Below are positions 44,597 through 47,699 of a DNA stretch of 47,699 nt, piece by piece. The DNA lies in assembly GCA_029260715.1 (NCBI GenBank), contig JAJDCS010000035.1:1-47699 (forward strand), written 5' to 3'. This DNA is from Phycisphaeraceae bacterium. Lineage in GTDB: Bacteria > Planctomycetota > Phycisphaerae > Phycisphaerales > Phycisphaeraceae. Under the pieces are notes generated by a model. It had not been told where the DNA came from. It saw only the letters and a list, made by a program, of their open reading frames with translations, and searched no databases. The translations under genes and the position numbers were made by a program. The number at the start of each line of letters is the position of its first letter. Position 1 is the first letter of the stretch.

Positions 44597-44737
44597 TAGC
44601 ACGTTGCATTTATAAATTTGATTGACTGGGTGGCACGGCTTGCTTGCAAGCCGTGAAATGCGGGTTCGCCATGTCAACGACCACCGAACATCCATCAAAG
44701 ATAATCACGCCAGGTGCTCTAGGTGCTACGGGGTTGA
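44573..44737 (-). terminator. rRNA-type terminator disrupted by a MITE
   Basis: The left arm (44580-44592) and right arm (44724-44735) match the arms of the intact terminator next to the real 5S. Between them is the MITE. Probably no longer effective, unless the element forms its own structure. Confidence 0.7.
44597..44721. repeat. MITE-like element inserted in a terminator loop
   Basis: The element runs from TAGCAC to GCTCTA and differs from the arsC copy at 12282-12405 by only one indel and one substitution. TA precedes it and also ends it. Removing one TA and the element joins CCTTTA to GGTGCTACGGGG, giving the loop and right arm of a hairpin that is otherwise the same as the intact rRNA terminator at 46751-46789. 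Confidence 0.88.
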
Positions 44738-44740
44738 AAA

Positions 44741-44857
44741 GCCGGCAATGATTTACTTTCCCACTGTCGCAGTATCATCGGCGCAGTGGGGCTTAACGGC
44801 CCAATTCAGGATGGGATCAGGTTTTCCGGGGGTGGCCCTACCGCTATGGTCACCGGC
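44741..44857 (-). pseudogene. degenerate 5S rRNA copy
   Basis: On the minus strand the sequence begins GCCGGTGACCATAGCGG and ends in AAATCATTGCCGGC, matching the whole length of the real 5S at 46794-46901. It has a nine-base insert (CCCCGGAAA), and the conserved CCCATCCCGAAC loop has become CCCATCCTGAATT; helix III is broken. It is therefore likely non-functional. It sits just before the MITE-split terminator. The real 5S is about 2 kb upstream in transcription order, with a RAYT gene and an orphan gene between. Confidence 0.85.
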
Positions 44858-44863
44858 GGGTGC

Positions 44864-44886
44864 CACTGACAACCCCGTTGTCAGTG
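44864..44886. repeat. REP palindrome downstream of the RAYT gene
   Basis: CACTGACAA pairs with TTGTCAGTG around a five-base loop, preceded by the head GGGTGC. It lies 18 bases past the RAYT stop and belongs to the same family as the other CACTGAC hairpins. Confidence 0.85.
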
Positions 44887-44904
44887 TCTTACCGGAATAA
44901 ACCA

Positions 44905-45447
44905 TCAAACCAACACTTGATCCATAACGATCGGAACGTCCCGCATCCCCGCGTACCAACCCGCACTGGACCACCGCCAATCAGTAGGCTTACCAACCAA
45001 CCCGCGCCGCACAGGGTTGGCATGGATGTACTCAACCATCGCGTACAGCGTTCCAGGCTCTGTGACGTTACGGTCGTACCCACCGCCAGGCTGCCAGAAA
45101 TGGTGCCGCCGCTTGCCCCCACTCAACGCACCTTCAAGCTTTCCCAAAAATGGTGACCCATCTTTTCTTAGCCGGTACAGAGCCTTACGCGCCACAGGCT
45201 GCTTCAGTGATTTGAGAATGCGAGCCATGTCATAATCACGATCCTTAGGCAGCAACAGAACGTGAACATGCTCGGGCATCACCACATATGCCAGCAGAGC
45301 CACGCTATGCGTTTCACGAACGTGACTTAACGCATCTATCAGCCATTGCCTCGTGCGGTCACGGCTCAATAGCGGCAGCCGCCTGTAACAGGAAAAAGTC
45401 AACTCATGCGCATGCCCCGGCGCATTAATCGCTCGGCGTGTCTTCAC
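44905..45447 (-). CDS. REP-associated tyrosine transposase (RAYT, Y1_Tnp family)
   Basis: The 180-residue protein has the HUH motif in MPEHVHVLLLP (His60, His62). The YIHANPVRRGLV segment (140-151), in which the YxxxN-P type residues include the catalytic tyrosine region, and the flanking WRWSS match RAYTs. These are domesticated IS200-like transposases that cut and move REP hairpins. The start is GTG. REP hairpins of one family lie on both sides (44864-44886, 45551-45574 and 45594-45617), giving a REPtron. It sits between two 5S copies inside an rRNA operon end, probably co-transcribed with it. Confidence 0.93.
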   Translation of the reverse strand: MKTRRAINAPGHAHELTFSCYRRLPLLSRDRTRQWLIDALSHVRETHSVALLAYVVMPEHVHVLLLPKDRDYDMARILKSLKQPVARKALYRLRKDGSPFLGKLEGALSGGKRRHHFWQPGGGYDRNVTEPGTLYAMVEYIHANPVRRGLVGKPTDWRWSSAGWYAGMRDVPIVMDQVLV

Positions 45448-45550
45448 AATAGCCCAACATCATACCGAATCCAGGCAATCAGCCACAAAATCAACGGAAA
45501 TCTCTGGAATAGAAGGGCCTATGCAAACAAAGCAGCAAGTCTACGTGTGC

Positions 45551-45574
45551 CACTGACAAACTCGTTTGTCAGTG
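45551..45574. repeat. REP palindrome, plus orientation
   Basis: Perfect ten-base arms CACTGACAAA/TTTGTCAGTG with loop CTCG, head GTGC. It is paired with an inverted copy 20 bases on. Confidence 0.9.
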
Positions 45575-45593
45575 AAGAAAGGCGACCACACCA

Positions 45594-45617
45594 CACTGAC
45601 AAGAAGACTTGTCAGTG
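45594..45617. repeat. REP palindrome, minus orientation
   Basis: Perfect ten-base arms CACTGACAAG/CTTGTCAGTG with loop AAGA; on the minus strand its head is GTGGCAC. It is inverted relative to the copy at 45551-45574, as in bacterial BIME pairs. Confidence 0.9.
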
Positions 45618-45632
45618 CCACACGCCGCCGTT

Positions 45633-46622
45633 TCATAATTGAGAGGACAAGTCATTCAGGAAGGAAGCATGCGATCGACAATCTTCAATATTTCTTAGGT
45701 TACTAGATGCATCGGATAAGAAACTTCGCGTACAGGACTTTCCAACCTTTACTCTTGCTAATGCCAATGCCAACAGGAACGAAAAGAGGGCCGTTGTGGA
45801 AAGTGACCGCAGGAAGTCAACTTCTTTGTGAAGCGGAACAGAACCATAGGATAGATATACAGAGTCTCTATAGTTCGCCTTTCCGCGGTATCGAAAGGCG
45901 CAATGCATCATGTTAAATTCGACACCTTGCATTCGCTTGTCTCTAACAGCCTTAGCTTCTGCTGACTTAAAGTCTAAAATGGTCTTGTTTTTTGACTTGA
46001 TATCGGATTTGATTATCTCTAGCTCTCTTTTTGCTGTGCCCTTGAGGTATCCAATTAGCATCTCTCTGGCAGTGATTCGTTCACCATCAAACTCTTTAAT
46101 AAGGAGTCTTGATGAGGTTCCTGGATAGTCGGGTAGTTCTACATCAAAATCCCCATTCTTGATCCAACGGGCCTTCATGTTGTACGGATGAGGGAGTCTG
46201 TTTCGGAGACAACTTCCGAACGAGCGGATCGACTTAGCGTGATACTCTTCCACTAGGACGTTCGAGGCAGCGAGCATTGACCTCAGGGCACCATAGTGAG
46301 CGTAGTACCACGCTATAACAGCCGAAGGCAGCGACCATGTTGGGCATCCGTCAGCAGCCCTTGAGCATAGATCAAGGGCAAACGTCAACGAAGAAAATAG
46401 CGGGCCAAAAACCTCTCCTGCTCCTAGGTGTTGCTGCGCACCCCGCATATTCTTCTTCAAAAGAGAGAGGCATGAATCAAACTGCTTCGTTGCGCTCTCA
46501 CCATTCTCCGCTTGCACTTCACAAGCAAGGGATAATGCCCAATGGACCGTGCTTGTTTGAGCATGCCTCGGACTCCAATCATTGTCATTCTTTTTGATCT
46601 CGTCGTATAGCCAGTGTGCCAT
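45633..46622 (-). CDS. orphan hypothetical protein, AT-richer than surroundings
   Basis: The 329-residue protein is not recognised. It is rich in Ser, Lys, Leu and aromatics and has no Cys-pair, signal peptide or clear membrane helix. A helical stretch TWSLPSAVIAWYYAHYGAL (about 95-113) and charged segments with KRELEIIKSDIKSKNK suggest an all-alpha soluble protein. Base composition is clearly lower in GC than the rest of the window, which is a sign of transfer. It lies between the rRNA terminator and the RAYT gene, with REPs before and after it. A defence or cargo role is possible but is only an inference from location. Confidence 0.65.
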   Translation of the reverse strand: MAHWLYDEIKKNDNDWSPRHAQTSTVHWALSLACEVQAENGESATKQFDSCLSLLKKNMRGAQQHLGAGEVFGPLFSSLTFALDLCSRAADGCPTWSLPSAVIAWYYAHYGALRSMLAASNVLVEEYHAKSIRSFGSCLRNRLPHPYNMKARWIKNGDFDVELPDYPGTSSRLLIKEFDGERITAREMLIGYLKGTAKRELEIIKSDIKSKNKTILDFKSAEAKAVRDKRMQGVEFNMMHCAFRYRGKANYRDSVYLSYGSVPLHKEVDFLRSLSTTALFSFLLALALARVKVGKSCTRSFLSDASSNLRNIEDCRSHASFLNDLSSQL

Positions 46623-46651
46623 GACAATTGCCCATCACCGACGCCGGGTGG

Positions 46652-46675
46652 CACTGACAAACTTGTTTGTCAGTG
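46652..46675. repeat. REP palindrome upstream of the orphan gene
   Basis: Perfect ten-base arms CACTGACAAA/TTTGTCAGTG with loop CTTG, head GGGTGG. It lies 30 bases before the orphan gene start. Confidence 0.9.
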
Positions 46676-46750
46676 TAGAACCATCACTGATCTACCTGCG
46701 CCAACAGGGTTACCGATTCTAACTTTTTATTCAAATCATACCCCCCTCAT

Positions 46751-46789
46751 AAACAAAACAACCCCGCAGCCTTTAGGGCTACGGGGTTG
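46751..46789 (-). terminator. rRNA operon terminator after the 5S gene
   Basis: On the minus strand AACCCCGTAGCC pairs with GGCTGCGGGGTT (one mismatch) around a CTAAA loop, followed by GTTTTGTTT. Confidence 0.88.
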
Positions 46790-46793
46790 AAAA

Positions 46794-46901
46794 GCCGGCG
46801 ATGACCTACTTTCCCACTGTTGCAGTATCATCGGCGCGACGGGCTTAACTGCTGAGTTCGGGATGGGATCAGGTGTGGCCCCGCCGCTATATTCACCGGC
46901 A
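46794..46901 (-). rRNA. rrf: 5S ribosomal RNA
   Basis: About 108 bases on the minus strand. The conserved core CCCATCCCGAACTCAGCAG and GTTAAGCCC, the GCGCCGATGATACTG segment and the pairing ends GCCGGTG/CGCCGGC are all intact. It is placed after the 23S in the usual order, with a long 390-base spacer. Ends are approximate by a base or two. Confidence 0.95.
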
Positions 46902-47001
46902 AGTACAGGCCCCGGCGTCAACCGGGCCCTGCCAAATATTCACTTGTACGTCCAGCGGACAAAAACCGCCAAACATGAATAACCAGGTAGCATTGGGGTG
47001 C

Positions 47002-47024
47002 CACTGGCGGCTCGTCCACCAGTG
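47002..47024. repeat. REP-like palindrome in the 23S-5S spacer
   Basis: Arms CACTGGCGG and CCACCAGTG (one mismatch), preceded by GGGGTGC; the arms resemble the hairpin at 6450-6467. Confidence 0.65.
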
Positions 47025-47162
47025 CCTACGCCGCAGGGTGAGCACCACCCTCTATCTTTTCTCTCCTCTCCCTTCTAGGGAGAGGACAAAGGTGAGGGTT
47101 AGACACTCGACGCTCACCGATTCATTTATATACGGCTGCTTCAGCACACCACAAACGGGTGC

Positions 47163-47187
47163 CACTACACGGCATAGCCGTGTAGTG
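47163..47187. repeat. REP-like palindrome in the 23S-5S spacer
   Basis: Perfect eleven-base arms CACTACACGGC/GCCGTGTAGTG with a three-base loop, head GGGTGC. Confidence 0.8.
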
Positions 47188-47289
47188 CGAATGACCCACA
47201 AATTCCATATGTAACACCAAAAATCAGAAGCCCTTGAAGAGCCTAAAACCACCAACCAAATCCCAAAGGATCGGCCGATGGTCGGTACG

Positions 47290-47699
<410 letters not shown>

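Larger units (their letters stand above)
45448..45632. other. intergenic region between the orphan gene and RAYT, with a REP pair
   Basis: Apart from the two REP hairpins (45551-45574, 45594-45617) nothing is recognised. Confidence 0.5.
46902..47289. other. long 23S-5S spacer with palindromes
   Basis: No gene or tRNA is seen. The stretch holds the hairpins CACTGGCGG/CCACCAGTG (47002-47024), CTCTCCCT/AGGGAGAG (about 47067-47085) and CACTACACGGC/GCCGTGTAGTG (47163-47187). Such a spacer is normally well under 150 bases. Confidence 0.7.

Noticed and set aside
45540-45620. A CRISPR array from repeated CACTGACAA units
   Set aside because: The units are inverted palindromes of variable orientation with no regular spacers; they fit REP sequences near a RAYT.
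46902-47289. tRNA gene in the 23S-5S spacer
   Set aside because: No cloverleaf, TTCGA-type T-loop or CCA-like end is seen; the inverted repeats are REP-like hairpins.

Overview
The window looks like a chromosomal segment of a GC-rich planctomycete, most likely class Phycisphaerae. This rests on the gene repertoire (DUF2203, DUF3467, PSP1, AmmeMemoRadiSam, degenerate GspE-like ATPase, planctomycete-style F-ATPase operon) and on the many short palindromic repeats. No 16S rRNA is present, so the placement is an inference. The coding density is ordinary and most genes are housekeeping or small conserved families.

Layout from left to right. 0-2.6 kb: a glycine-rich RRM protein, a small two-helix membrane protein and an HTH/zinc-ribbon protein, separated by copies of a miniature mobile element. 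2.7-6.2 kb: a circularly permuted ATP-grasp gene and an alpha-E gene, facing a zinc metallopeptidase. 6.5-11.7 kb: an F-ATPase operon on the minus strand (atpZ-like, atpI-like, atpB, atpE, atpF, atpH, atpA) that stops after alpha, with no gamma, beta or epsilon genes. 11.9-18.3 kb: an ArsC-family protein, the minus-strand series hisF - GspE-like - CvpA-like - murD, and a cobalamin adenosyltransferase. 18.4-26.4 kb: a lone nuoI, a P1B-ATPase-like membrane relic, a class III aminotransferase with a lipoprotein gene, PSP1/RicT, metF, a glycosyltransferase and DUF2203. 26.8-33.4 kb: an RND efflux pair, a small protein, a peroxiredoxin and an aquaporin. 33.5-36.9 kb: an AMMECR1-MEMO fusion and its radical SAM partner. 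37.1-44.5 kb: DUF3467, a glycosyltransferase with a BshC-like gene, a nucleotide-sugar dehydrogenase, thioredoxin, an M16 peptidase and a RibBA-like protein whose second domain has lost its zinc ligands.

44.5-47.7 kb is the most unusual part. It is the 3' end of an rRNA operon on the minus strand: 23S 3' end, 5S and terminator, followed by an AT-richer orphan gene, a RAYT transposase flanked by its palindromes, and a second, decayed 5S whose old terminator hairpin has been split by a ~125-bp element. An almost identical copy of that element sits in the stop codon of the arsC-family gene 32 kb away. The intact terminator next to the real 5S serves as an empty-site control, so the insertion mechanism (TA target, TA duplicated) can be read directly from the sequence.

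Linked functions: the ATPase operon is proton energy conversion; hisF, murD, metF, the aminotransferase, RibBA and adenosyltransferase are biosynthetic; the RND pair, peroxiredoxin, thioredoxin and aquaporin are envelope and stress functions. Function for the HTH/zinc-ribbon protein, the 326-aa lipoprotein, the 86-aa protein and the 329-aa orphan cannot be named from sequence alone.
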